In this document: piece after piece, positions 9,750 through 20,280 of the stretch
Position numbering within the stretch: the stretch's first letter is position 1
Layout of the letters: the number at the start of each line of letters is the position of its first letter
Program-made: the position numbers and the translations under genes
NCBI GenBank assembly: GCA_002778195.1
Contig: PCDI01000001.1
Coordinates: forward strand, 124,001 to 188,000
Origin: Raffaelea ambrosiae
Taxonomy: Eukaryota > Ascomycota > Sordariomycetes > Ophiostomatales > Ophiostomataceae
Direction of reading: 5' to 3'
Length of the DNA stretch: 64,000 bases
The notes under the pieces: model-generated
What the model was told of the DNA's origin: nothing
Seen by the model: the letters and a program-made list of their open reading frames with translations, nothing else
The model's database searches: none

Positions 9750-12355
9750 GGTGAAAAGTGTATACCAGAGGACGCAACAAATAATATACTTCCGAGGAGT
9801 CCAGAAAGAAAGAAGTAAAAAGAAGTAGGTGAACCAGCACTAAAGAACGGGATATGGAAATGACAGTGTAAAGGGGAGGACGAGAAGAAAAGCACAGTGG
9901 CAGAAGACAGCCAGAGGAAATAGAAGAAAGGAAAGCCAAAAAAAAAGGAACTCGAAAAAGCAAAGCCGAAGAAAGAAGAATATTTTCGCCATCAAGTGGT
10001 ACCCAAGAGGCGAGAGGCGTTGCGTCCTTTTAATAGACGTAGGAGTGGCCAAGAACGGAAGTGTGACAGGAACAACAAAGAAGGCTGTATCGGGCTGGGG
10101 TCGCAGCACAGGATAAGCTGGCACCTCACAAGGAGGTAGCAAAAGAAAGGGGGGGGGGGCATGGAGGAAACATCTCATGGCATTGAGCCTCTAGACAACC
10201 AACTTCCGAATCCAACAGTCGCCTTGTACCAGCTGGGCTAGAAAATGGAGAGGAAATGGGGCAAAACCAATTGCAGAGTACCTCCACATATTGGTGAGCC
10301 ACGTTTGTTTGTATGCACGCCGGCGATGATGAATATGAAACCAAGGTAATGAGAGTCGCGGAAGGACCTCCTCTAATGTTTGCGACGGATGCAGGTAGCT
10401 TCGTGACAAGTGGTCGGGGGCTGTGGGACCGAACAGGGTGTTAATGCTCAGCCTTGGCAGCGAGCTGGTGTTAGAGACTGCACAGGAAAGACATACATAG
10501 TAACCAGTCAAGCATGCCCAGCCTCTGGGCAGTCCGTTTCTGGAGCCCGCTGTCTCGGCCAAGCTGCCAAGAGTCCACGTAAGTGCCTATTGTGAGAGAG
10601 TTCTGTTGACCTCCTACTTTTAGCAAATTCTCAAACACAAGCATGTAGCAAAAACAAAACAACGGGCACAGGCCATAACGACACAACGGAGCACGATGTT
10701 CAGAGTTGTCAACACAGAAAGCCGACGGGGGGAGTCTTTGTACCAGGTGAATTGCTCCATGGATCCTGGGGCCAATGTATGTGCAGGCGAGGATGGCAGT
10801 TAACTACACTACTACATAGTATTTGGTTAGATCAGAAGAGCGCATGGTCCTGCTCACTGTGGGGCTTAATTATGCAGGGCCTTCCTGGTTTTGAGGGAGC
10901 CACAACAGCAGCGAACCAGTATTATTGAACTTCCCCGCCAACAAAGCACCCCTGCCCAGGCAAAGTTTCCCAGCATAAGAAGTACATTGCATTGTAAGAC
11001 GCCTCCATCGTCGTAGGCAGGCTCGCCGGTTGGGTGCTTCCCTGTGGTGCCAATTGCGAACCAGACATCGCCAAAATTCCTTTGCAGCTGCTCTGCGGTG
11101 CCAGACTGCAGCAACACGAGTTAACGACATAGCATGCACACATTCAACTGTAAGGTTGCACCACATACTGAGGGTCGCACACCGTCTCTACGATGAGATG
11201 AGAACCAGATAGCAAGCAGCCTTGCTTCCATGCGCTGGTTTCACCGGACATTGTTTGCACTTCCAGTAGGGTGACTGGTCAGTCATTTAAATCCGCGCCA
11301 CGCCATATACACGGTCCGGCAAAGGAGACTCTGGGATTGGCTGGCTCGCCATTAGCCCCATTAATGGGCAAGAAAACGTGTGCTGGGTAATGACAATGTG
11401 GCTTGACTGAAGGAGGGGTCATGCTTGCCATGCGCCGACCGCCAGCGCATGTTCTTGGGCCACACAATGGCGGCTGTGCATTGCCTTGTATCAAATGACG
11501 CCTATTTCACAGACTTGGGAATCAAACGTGGTCTCTCACCCCTTGGTGCTATTTCGTACAAGCGCTACGGGCTGGTGCGGTGTCATTTTTGCGCTTGCTG
11601 TGATACTTGTTTTTGCCGTTCTTTGTTTGCCTGTCGCTCCTTCCCTTCGTGCTGCGCGTAGCCTCTTTCCTGTTCTGTTTGTTGCCATCTCTTGGCCCCG
11701 CGATCTTTCCTACTTTCCCGCCTCTTTATTGCGTCAACCGCCGTCAAGATCCGCACTTCCTTCCTCCACACCAACTTCGACACCGCAATCCGCTTGCTCT
11801 CCGACCCATCCCTGGCCTCATTTCCTACCGACAAACTCTCCATCACTCGTATTGTTCTCACTTGCAACTCGTCTATTCGGCCTCCTGTGACTGCGGCCCA
11901 TCCTCTATCAATCAGCCGATCTCTGTTGGCCGAAGCTCACGCGACTATCCCACCCACGCCATTCGACGGTCTCCTCCTTCTCTACGACCAGATCAAAACA
12001 AGACAGAAACTTACGCAGCCAGACACAAAGTCGTTTCCAGACACATCTGCTGGGATTTGTAGTCATCGAAACTTGCTGTGGCTCTGGCCTGCTCGGTCTC
12101 CACATCGGCGACAGACTTCCGCTCCCAGCCGGCTTTGGCTTCCATCATACCAGCCTGAAGGTCGACTATCCACAGCCGTCAAAAGACCAACGCTTTCAGC
12201 CAACCCTTCCCCAGCGCGTGCAGATAATCTTGCGTACCCGACGAAGCATCTGCCATGAGCCACAAGCGCCGAAAGTGAAGGCCCAAGCACACCCCGACAA
12301 AATCAATCGGCAATAGACTGACTGTCTACGAGGCTGAGCAACGCTCTAAGCGCCC
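9750..12355. other. 2.6 kb gene-poor region between divergent subtilase and F-box genes
   Basis: This region contains both divergent promoters. From 9770 to 9990 the + strand is strongly purine-rich, so the subtilase leader is pyrimidine-rich on its own strand. From about 11580 to 11960 the + strand is C/T-rich, typical of a fungal promoter and 5' leader for the F-box gene. A G-run lies near 10149-10159. A minus-strand frame at 10866-11117 has some protein-like composition but no recognisable domain or splice partners, so I do not call it. Confidence 0.4.
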
Positions 12356-14386
12356 ATGGCAGCCATGGATGAACACATGGAACAGCCTCACGCTGACGGC
12401 ATTGACCGCTCTGTCATCCCCATTTCTCGTGATTCGCGAACGTCACGGACCGCACGACTACCCGCGACATTCAGCGATCACAACGAGGAGCACGCCACCA
12501 TAGAATTGACATCGATCATGACTGCTGTCTCAGTCGCCTCCAACCCTGTCTCGCCAGGACCTTCTAGTCCCCCCATCGAACAACACCGTCAGCAAGAGTT
12601 CATTCCTCCCACCAGACCGAGCAGCACGCCCTTCCCGCACCCCGAAAATAGGACAGATAATGTCCGGTGTCCCAGCTACCCCATTGACGAAGACTACAAA
12701 GCCGAAGAAGGGGGAGATGGAGATGGAGTTGAGCAACAGGACCCAGGCATGACTGCAGAGGTGACTGCAGAGAAAGACTACATGGAAGTCGACGGTTTCA
12801 GTTCCGACAACATGCACGTGTATACTGTGTCGGCGATGTATCTTTCTCCCCGTTCCAGCAACAACTCTTTGCTTCGTCCTCATTTGGGTCAGCAGACAGC
12901 AGCCCACAACGACGAACCGCCGCTTAGCCGACCACAGAGATTACACTTACATCACCTGCCGACCGAGATACAGGAAACAATACTGAATCACATCTTTGAC
13001 TGCGGGATATCGCCAACTATCAAGAGTTCCCCAGACAAGAGACTGACCAGGCTAGCTTGCATCAGCCCGGTGTGGCGCGACCTTATTCAAGAACGGCTGT
13101 ACTGCCACATCAAGCTCAAGGCCACAGGGCTGACTCTGACCGAGGCCCTTATTCACTTTGCACAGCATCCGCATCTTCGAGCCTACGTGAAGCATGTGGA
13201 GTTTTGGTTCCCCGTCTTTCAGCCAAAGGCTCGCCTTTCATCTGCATCAGCAACGCTCATGCCGTCCCATATCGCTCACGACGGCTCAGCCAGTAATTCT
13301 TACACCTTACCGTCCGATAACTGTTCCCTGGAAGAAGTCTTCTACTTTGTGAGCAGCACGTTTCATGAGCTGTCCATTCTTACACTTGAAGGAGGAGAGC
13401 GCAAGAAAGCGCCCCAAGTGCGCCATTTCATGAACAACGGCGGTGGTAACTACGACGAATCGGATCCCTCGCCCACCATCCCCCAGATCAGTACCGTCCG
13501 CACCCTTGTCTGCAAAGGCCAGTGGAACCTCATCCGGTCTGAAGAAGACTTCCACAACATCACTTCTGCACTGCCCAACCTTCAACAATGGCAGGCATCG
13601 TACAGCAAGCCGAAGTCCAAGAGTTACTTGACTATGGCCACCATCTTGCCACAATTACCCACTAATCTGACGTCTCTTGACCTGTGTCTAGAAGGAGATT
13701 ATCGCCAAGAAATATCTTTCCCACCTTATTTCCTTAAAGTCACAAACCAAGTTGACTTCTGCTCCCGTCTTGCCGAATCCACCCCGTCTCTACAACACCT
13801 TTCATACACAGGTCGGGTTTGCCGCACATTTTTCGACATTGCGGCCCGTCTAGCCGATCCTCGCACAACTCGTCTTGAGTCAGTAGAGCTGACAGTTAAA
13901 AATTGCTGCCGTCATGTGAATCACTGGCATGAGTCTGGGTCCGGAACCACCGACCTCAACTTTATCCGTGCCTTTGAAGCGCTTGTTCTTTCCGCTGTGC
14001 GGTCCATGGGACGCCTCACCAAAATGGAGCACCTGCGGATCCGTTATGTGGATTTGGGTAAGCCATCTTCCGATTGTGGGAGATGCCTACAAATTTACTC
14101 TGTTTGGCTCGGAACTGACCATTTCGTAGAATTCCCTGTTCCCCCGCTTAATCCATTCTTTTTGATGCGTGATGGGTGGGCGTCTGGTGTATGGAGCGAC
14201 TTGATTGTAACTGAGCTGAGCCGCGTGCGCCCCGATATACGTTGGGAAGAATTATCCGACACCTTTGGCGACGTCACACTCGGGAAAGACGGCCAGATGT
14301 TCTTTAGTCCCGAGTTTCCCAAAAAGCGGGTTGCCTCACTGAAGTTGGCCAACTATGCCTTTCTCGCAGCCTTGGCCACGATGTGA
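12356..14386 (+). CDS. F-box-like domain protein
   Basis: The N-terminal 195 residues are Pro/Ser/Glu-rich and probably disordered. An F-box-like segment follows near residues 200-250 (LPTEIQETILNHIFD, then LACISPVWRDLIQERLYCHI). The rest resembles the irregular leucine-rich body of fungal F-box proteins (LPTNLTSLDLCLEGDY, STPSLQHLSYTG). Such proteins usually link substrates to SCF ubiquitin ligases through Skp1, so that role is inferred from family. The uninterrupted frame gives 676 aa. However, 14058-14129 has all the marks of a 72 nt in-frame intron: a GTAAGC donor, AACTGAC about 13 nt before a TAG acceptor, and the frame kept. Splicing it gives 652 aa and joins YVDL directly to EFPVPPLNPFF. 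I favour the spliced form. Confidence 0.75.
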   Translation: MAAMDEHMEQPHADGIDRSVIPISRDSRTSRTARLPATFSDHNEEHATIELTSIMTAVSVASNPVSPGPSSPPIEQHRQQEFIPPTRPSSTPFPHPENRTDNVRCPSYPIDEDYKAEEGGDGDGVEQQDPGMTAEVTAEKDYMEVDGFSSDNMHVYTVSAMYLSPRSSNNSLLRPHLGQQTAAHNDEPPLSRPQRLHLHHLPTEIQETILNHIFDCGISPTIKSSPDKRLTRLACISPVWRDLIQERLYCHIKLKATGLTLTEALIHFAQHPHLRAYVKHVEFWFPVFQPKARLSSASATLMPSHIAHDGSASNSYTLPSDNCSLEEVFYFVSSTFHELSILTLEGGERKKAPQVRHFMNNGGGNYDESDPSPTIPQISTVRTLVCKGQWNLIRSEEDFHNITSALPNLQQWQASYSKPKSKSYLTMATILPQLPTNLTSLDLCLEGDYRQEISFPPYFLKVTNQVDFCSRLAESTPSLQHLSYTGRVCRTFFDIAARLADPRTTRLESVELTVKNCCRHVNHWHESGSGTTDLNFIRAFEALVLSAVRSMGRLTKMEHLRIRYVDLGKPSSDCGRCLQIYSVWLGTDHFVEFPVPPLNPFFLMRDGWASGVWSDLIVTELSRVRPDIRWEELSDTFGDVTLGKDGQMFFSPEFPKKRVASLKLANYAFLAALATM

Positions 14387-14867
14387 AGCGGCGTGTTAAA
14401 CGGCATGGTCCACCACATATCAGGCACAACTTCCGGCTGGCTAGTTAGCCCGATTTATTGCGGCCATTTCTCAAGAATGTGCTTATCCTTTCCGAATTAC
14501 CTCCTTTTACTCTGCCACTCGATCTTCTCACATCTTTTGGTTATTGGTTTTGCGATATCTGATCATTAAGCACGGCGTTCGGACAAGTAGCTGGTGGCCA
14601 TGAATATGGGACCTGGGGCAGTCATTTGATTGGGGGTTGTTAATATGCCTTCAGTTCTAGGGTAGGGGTTTTTGCATTGGATGTTCGCTTGGTTTGCAGG
14701 GTATCTTTCAAAATGGAAACACGGCCAGAACAAGAAAATGCAAGAAACCCAAATGCCAGTGTCCATTTAAACATGCAAGACGCTAGTTCTAGTTGCTATA
14801 TACAACAAGTATCTTCAGAAGTCGTGTTGTCCTAAATAGGAGGGAGGCAGTGGGTTTGCGGCCGTTT
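14387..14867. other. convergent 3' region, F-box / GPI14
   Basis: About 480 bases between two convergent gene ends, AT-rich in parts. No feature was recognised beyond probable 3' untranslated sequence. Confidence 0.35.
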
Positions 14868-16360
14868 TCATTCGGGGATTTTGCTTGTCACATCTGAGAC
14901 GATTATGCCCAGGATCCAGCAGTTGACGAGGTAGAATCCTACTGAAGCTAGCCACAGACCTGGGATAAATGTACTGTGGCCAAGGAACTCCAATTCAAAG
15001 CCCTGCTGGAGCCAAGCTGCCTGTCCAAGTACCCAGAGAATCAGAGCAGCGATGCCCTTCCGTGGCTTAGCGACTAACGACGACCGTGGCAGGTACGCAG
15101 GCAGGAGCACCATGTACCAAAGAAAGTACTGGCTCGTGCAGACCTTGTTGAAAGTCACAAATGCAAACGTCTGCGCCAGCATGGTAGTGGGTAGATCCTT
15201 CTTGGCCATGAGCAAGGGTAATAGGGCGGTTGACAACATCAACTGTGGCAAAAAGGCAAGCGATTCTACAGGGATCTCTAGTACCCCCGATGCAGCAGTT
15301 GACGAGGAACTTGCTGCCGCTGCCGACGATAAGTATAGCTGCGTGTTGTAGGGACTGAAGTTGTGTCGGTGATCAATGCGAGTGACATGGTGGAGGTAGG
15401 TGTGTTGCAGAAATGAAAAGCCATATCTGCCGTTTGTTAACAAAGATGGAGATCACGTGGCGTCGAATTCCTCCGAGAAACATACAGGACAAACATGAGC
15501 ACGTTCAGGCAAAGAAACGCGCCAAGGCTGGCCGCTGTGAGCGTCAGGCGAGCGGGTGTTAGAAAGCGCAAGATCAGACTGCGGCCTGGCCTCGCCTTTT
15601 TGTCCGTCCTCTCTGCCAGGCGCTCGTCATCCATCCACCAGATAACAGCGGGTGCATAAATAAATGGGTAGATTTTGAGATGCACGCCAGCGCCCAGAAG
15701 AATGCCAGCCAAGATCGGCTGTCGTGCCACCTGCACGGCCCAGAGCAAGGCAGCAACCAGAGCACCCAACAGACCCTCTGCGCTTCCGCGCGTGCTGATG
15801 GCGGCGACCATCGGGTTGAGCAGCCAGACACTCGCATACATGCGTGCTCTGCCTGCCGCTGCAGACGAAGAGGACGTTGACGACAGGTGTGGCCTTTGAT
15901 AGCTGAGCTGCTGCACAAGTACACGCTCGAGCATCCAGCCTGCAACGAGATCCGCTAGGATAAATAGCAACTTCCCCTCGGCAAAGAGTGCCTGGGTGGT
16001 CAGCCATCCAGTGTGGGCGTCATCCGACGCGATTCCGGCGGGAACGAGCAGCCATGCCAGCAGCGGAGTGTAGCGGTATGTCTCCCGATCATATGGTGAC
16101 TGACCGCGAGAGACAAATCGCGACGCATCCGTAAAAACGAGGTAGTCGATGTCCGTGTACTTGACGGGCGAGTTGGCATCCTGCCACAGGCCGTACACGA
16201 GCAGCACCAGGCGGAGGACAGTAGCCACGCCATAAACAGCGGCCGGGCTGGCAAAGAAGGCTGCTATCGAACTCGTCTTTGATAGCAACGGCACATTGTC
16301 CTTGGCTGGGGGGCTCCTCTGGCTGGGTGGTGCTCGGGTTGTGTCCATGGTCGGAGGCAT
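14868..16360 (-). CDS. GPI14: GPI mannosyltransferase 1 (PIG-M / Gpi14)
   Basis: This ER membrane enzyme adds the first mannose to the GPI anchor precursor, using dolichol-phosphate mannose. The model has two exons, 15486-16360 and 14868-15426. The 59 nt intron has a GTATGT donor, a TTAAC branch point and a CAG acceptor. The product is 477 aa. The lumenal DXD-type motif TDID is at residues 69-72 of KYTDIDYLVF. Downstream are the family blocks SPYDRETYRYTPLL, ISTRGSAEG, GVHLKIYPFIYAP and, across the splice, LYGFSFLQHTYLHH followed by TRIDHRHNFSPY. Many hydrophobic segments fit a multi-pass protein. A Ser-rich insert interrupts the first half (SSTSSSSAAAG). The start could also be the ATG at 16348. 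It is transcribed divergently from TRAX, about 260 bp away. Confidence 0.93.
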
Positions 16361-16620
16361 GGATTCGTGTTTGTGTCGTGTGCACACGCGCTAATGGGAG
16401 AACAAAATGCTTATTACAGTGTACTGGTACAGTGCACTTAATAGTCCCACATTTCCGTGGCTTCCACCAACGAACCCCACTCTCAGCCTCAACACCTGTG
16501 TATTTAATTAAACGCTGTGCTTTTCGTAGCACAAGCAAACTCGCGGGGATCGACCACCACGACTGGCGATATTCAGACTATAGGCTACCCGATCGACACA
16601 CATGTGCTGGAGTCTTTGCA
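16361..16620. promoter_or_regulatory. shared bidirectional promoter, GPI14 / TRAX
   Basis: These 260 bases separate two divergent start codons and must hold both core promoters. A plus-strand frame runs through it in phase with TRAX, but the TRAX homology begins only at the ATG at 16621. No specific factor site was recognised. Confidence 0.5.
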
Positions 16621-17661
16621 ATGGCACCAGAAACAAAACGACGCTGGCAAGGGGACTCTGACAACAGAGAGCCTTCTAAGAGACCAGCGCGCTCGGCTGC
16701 CACCAGCGCTGCTTCTCCTCCGCGAAATGATTTCACATCCATGTTTGAGAGATTTCGCGATCAGATGGACGCTCACCATGACCGCAGAGAGCGTGTAGTC
16801 AAAGCGTCACGAGACATCACGGCGCTGAGCAAGAAGATGTAGGCGATTGTGGTTCTGCTTCACGCAATGCCTTGCACGATTTGGGCAATATGCTAACACA
16901 GCTGCAGAATCTTCGCACTTCAACGGTCAGTGTTGATCAAATTTTCCAAATGCAATCTGTGCTAACAGCATAGAGTCCGACGTATTAACCCCGAACTCCC
17001 TAAAGATGTCGACCGGGAGGTACGGTCACGTTTGGCCGAAATCGGCCGCCTGCTTGCGACTATTGCTCCGGACATGCAGGGTATCAACCGTGGACGATAT
17101 GGACGCGTGCTTTTTGGCATAGAAGAACTGATTGAGGCGCTCACTTTCTACCATTATTTACGATTCCAATCGCTTTGTGGGTTTGAGGACACTTCCAGTA
17201 AGGTTGCCCAGCTCTGTCAGCAGCCATCCAAGGATCCAGCCAAGGAAGGGCAGGCAGCGATAGTGGTTGACGCTGGGGATGGAGATGGAGGCGACAGCAA
17301 ACAGCCGCCAGAAACCACCTCCCCGATAGTCCTCCCTGACGAAAACGACTACACCATGGGTGTTTTTGACCTGTCTGGCGAAATGATGCGTTTTGCCACC
17401 ACTTCTGCTGCTCTGGGGGGGGAGCTAGCTAGCGATGAAAAAGGCAGCCGCACGATTGTTAAGGACATGCAGGAGCTAGGAAGCTTTTTTGAGATGCTGC
17501 CACAGCGCCATGATAAGTCGTGGCTTATGAAGATTCAGACGCTACGAACGTCAGTCAAGAAGGTGGAGCGGTTGGGCTACGACCTTTGTGTACGCGGGAG
17601 CGAGAGGCCAAGGGGATGGGTGCCCGACACAACGGATCCTGAAATAGAGGCAGCGGCCTGA
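16621..17661 (+). CDS. translin-associated protein X (TRAX), C3PO nuclease subunit
   Basis: TRAX pairs with translin to form C3PO, an RNase acting in small-RNA passenger strand removal and tRNA fragment processing. Three exons (16621-16838, 16908-16925, 16974-17661) encode 307 aa, and the middle exon is only 18 nt. The N-terminal block FTSMFERFRDQMDAHHDRRE followed by RVVKASRDITALSKK matches TRAX rather than translin. The acidic catalytic set is intact: E130 and E133 in IEELIEALTFYH, then D211 and E215 in GVFDLSGEMMRF. The C-terminal VERLGYDLCVRGSE block is also typical. An acidic, Gln/Pro-rich insert (about residues 160-195) is lineage-specific. No translin gene is in the window. Confidence 0.93.
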
Positions 17662-17877
17662 CCGCAGAGATTGGTGCTTTAGACTAAACCACGGTGTACT
17701 GTGGACGATTTCCACGAGAGAATCTGTATCAACTTGTATACAAAAAACTTCGGCGAATACAGCCAGAATACACTGACAAGCCGGAGTTGAAAAGGCGCAG
17801 CAATATCAAACACAGTATCTATCAACCAATTTGTCCAGTTCTTGTCCATTTCTCGTTCCTACCACGATTTCTGCAAC

Positions 17878-19065
17878 TTAGGACAGCGTCGGCAGAGTCC
17901 AATCAACCCAAGAGCTCATATCTACCGTTGCGGGCGACTTCTCGATTGCATCAGGTTCGGAGCCGGTTCCCATAAGGAACTTGTTGATGTAGCTAGTCAA
18001 ATCTGCCTGCTGGGAGCTCGGGAACTGGCAGTGTGAGTGACCTCCGACGAGGGAAAAGCCCATGTTATTGGGAACTCCCGCTCCCTTGTAGATCAGTCTC
18101 CCAGCCTTCATGCATCCTGTAGTAGATACGGGACCAAGCCAATCAATGTCATTCTCAATGACGAAGAGACCCCGTGGGGCTGTCAGAGCTGCGAGCATGT
18201 GGTGGTCCTCTGGCATCGTGTTGGTCTTAGACGTGTAGCTGTTGAGGTTCTTCGAGAACCAGACATTCTCGCCCACAATTTCGCCCGCAGTTTGGATGTT
18301 TTTGCCGGCGCTCTTTTGCTGATCAGAAATACGCCAGCAAGCTGCGCCACCTGATCCTGACTCTTGCGGCAGTGTTAAGGCAATCCTGTCATTGAGGGCG
18401 CCGACGATAAAGGCGCCCTTGCCGTTACGGGAACACCCCGTCACTCCCAGACGCTTAGTGTCGATCCCGGAGGTACCATTCACTTGCTCAAGGGCGTCGA
18501 TTAGTCGTCCTACACCCCACGCCCAGGCTGTGAGTGCACCGGCAGTATGACTTGCCCCAAAGAGCGTGTAAAACTTTCCCTGACCTCGTGATGAACCAGA
18601 TGCTTGTGATGCAAACCCGTCGTTGTCAAAATTGATCGTGGCCACGGTGCCCGGAATAGGAAGAGATGAGCCTCCAATAGTTATAATAGCTGGCAGACCT
18701 CCGCTTCCACCTGCAGCAGGTTTCTTGATGTTGGTTGTAAACGACACCGACTTGCTGCCCACCGTGATGTCTACCTTAAGGCTATTTCCGGTCAGGGTAC
18801 CTTTCACAGAGTCTGGCGGCCCTGGGAAATCGCCAAGCTCGTATTGCTGCATTGCCTTGCTGATCTCCTGCTGGCGACATGCCCACTGCTCCTTGGTCGT
18901 CACCTTGTCACCGCTGGCAAATGTGAACGGGTCGGGGAGCTTGGAGTTGCTGACAGCCGCAATACTGGCAGCCACGGTGCAAGCTTGGTCAATGCCAAAG
19001 ATTTCCTTTGCAGGCAGAGCCACGGCCAAGCCGACCAGGAGGAGAATGGAAACGGGATGCACCAT
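17878..19065 (-). CDS. secreted 4-O-methyl-glucuronoyl methylesterase (CE15)
   Basis: The enzyme splits ester bonds between lignin alcohols and glucuronic acid side chains of xylan, freeing hemicellulose from lignin. It is one exon of 395 aa. The signal peptide is residues 1-17 (MVHPVSILLLVGLAVAL). The catalytic triad is visible as S212 in VTGCSRNGKGA, E235 in LPQESG and H345 in GGHSHCQFP; the spacing matches the triad I recall for characterised CE15 enzymes. There is no CBM1 module, so this is the short catalytic-domain form. I chose the ATG at 19065 rather than the upstream 19128 because it begins a clean signal peptide. It sits head-to-head with an AA9 LPMO, which supports a role in plant cell wall attack. 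Confidence 0.94.
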   Translation of the reverse strand: MVHPVSILLLVGLAVALPAKEIFGIDQACTVAASIAAVSNSKLPDPFTFASGDKVTTKEQWACRQQEISKAMQQYELGDFPGPPDSVKGTLTGNSLKVDITVGSKSVSFTTNIKKPAAGGSGGLPAIITIGGSSLPIPGTVATINFDNDGFASQASGSSRGQGKFYTLFGASHTAGALTAWAWGVGRLIDALEQVNGTSGIDTKRLGVTGCSRNGKGAFIVGALNDRIALTLPQESGSGGAACWRISDQQKSAGKNIQTAGEIVGENVWFSKNLNSYTSKTNTMPEDHHMLAALTAPRGLFVIENDIDWLGPVSTTGCMKAGRLIYKGAGVPNNMGFSLVGGHSHCQFPSSQQADLTSYINKFLMGTGSEPDAIEKSPATVDMSSWVDWTLPTLS

Positions 19066-20280
19066 CTTAATGATTGTGAGATGCAGTTGACTTGACAGAC
19101 GAGAGTCACGAATGAGTCCCAATTGCAACAGTGCCAGCAGTTCAATTCACCGCAGAAAAGCAACCTTTATGTGATGAGAGTACTGCTATTACTACTACTG
19201 AAATGCAAAGTCGCGAGGCAGGAATCCCGACATTGGCCAACCATATAAGGACCAGCGCAGGATCAAAAATTAACTACAAATGAGGTTCAGAAGTCATGAT
19301 CTCTTCCGAACCATCGAGGGAAAGCAGCATTTCCCGCTAATCAGAACACTTCGTGCCTCTTTTTCGGCTGATGAAAGTGGTATGGTCTGCCGGTTGAAGC
19401 GAAAACTGGACCAATTTGTAACGGGAAATAAAGTGGCAGGCCTCGCAAGAATTCAATGCAAAACCCTTGGCAGGTATGATGTATGTTGCGGCATTTGGTG
19501 CTCCGATCTCCATCGTTGCCCGGTACTGATTGAATGGCATAAATCCCTGCAACGCATGTCCCCAGTGATATCAGAAATAATAACCAATACAGTAGATTTC
19601 ATCAGCCTCTGCAAATATGCAGAGAAGAGGGTAAAAATTCCAATCTTTGAATTAAAGATCCTCACTTCGGCATTCTGGGGCAAGTATTGCCACCTAGACG
19701 TCAGAGCCCCCGAAGCAGTCAATTTTCAAAGGTATTCGAAATCAGAGAACGTGAAATTGAAGTAATATGGATGTATGCGTGTACATATAAATGGCTGCTA
19801 TTAACGGCTATTAAGCCCCTAGACCCGGATATGCCAGTTGCAGCAATGAAAGGAGTCATGACTGATTGTATATTTCGGAGTTGCAGAATAACCCAAATTA
19901 TTAATTTCTTTAGTTCCCACGAATAATAAGGAACATAAATTTTGTCCACGAATGTTCGGCTATTGATCGTGTAGACGTATTACATTTTCTCAACCCCAAC
20001 TAGATGTCCTCTACGCGCAGAATAGCCGCCTGTTTCGGTTAATGACGACTCATATTTCTTCCCAGTTGTCGCCAGTAAAGCTCGATCATTCTACCAGTGT
20101 AAGGTACAAGCAGAAATTGTATCACAGGCCGATGACAGAGAGCCTCTTCACGGTTTGTGAGCCTCACTTACCTGTCTGGCCTTCATAACCATCTACGCAG
20201 CATTGGATAATAAGGACCTTTTCTGTCACCTTCTCTACATTCTGTTTTCCTTCGTCGTTCCAGCAGCCCCCACGACAACA
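19066..20280. promoter_or_regulatory. 1.2 kb intergenic between divergent CE15 and AA9 genes
   Basis: This AT-rich stretch lies between two divergent secreted plant-biomass genes. The longest frame (19280-19765, plus) has no domain and I do not call it. A TATA-like ATATAAG occurs near 19243. I cannot identify XlnR, CreA or Clr sites with confidence by eye. Confidence 0.4.

Noticed and set aside
10866..11166. Minus-strand frames with some protein-like text (EQLQRNFGDVWFAIGTTGKH)
   Set aside because: No family recognised, no start context or splice partners, and overlapping frames of similar length exist there.
19280..19765. Plus-strand frame of 161 residues between CE15 and AA9
   Set aside because: No domain, atypical composition, and it lies in the AT-rich shared promoter region.
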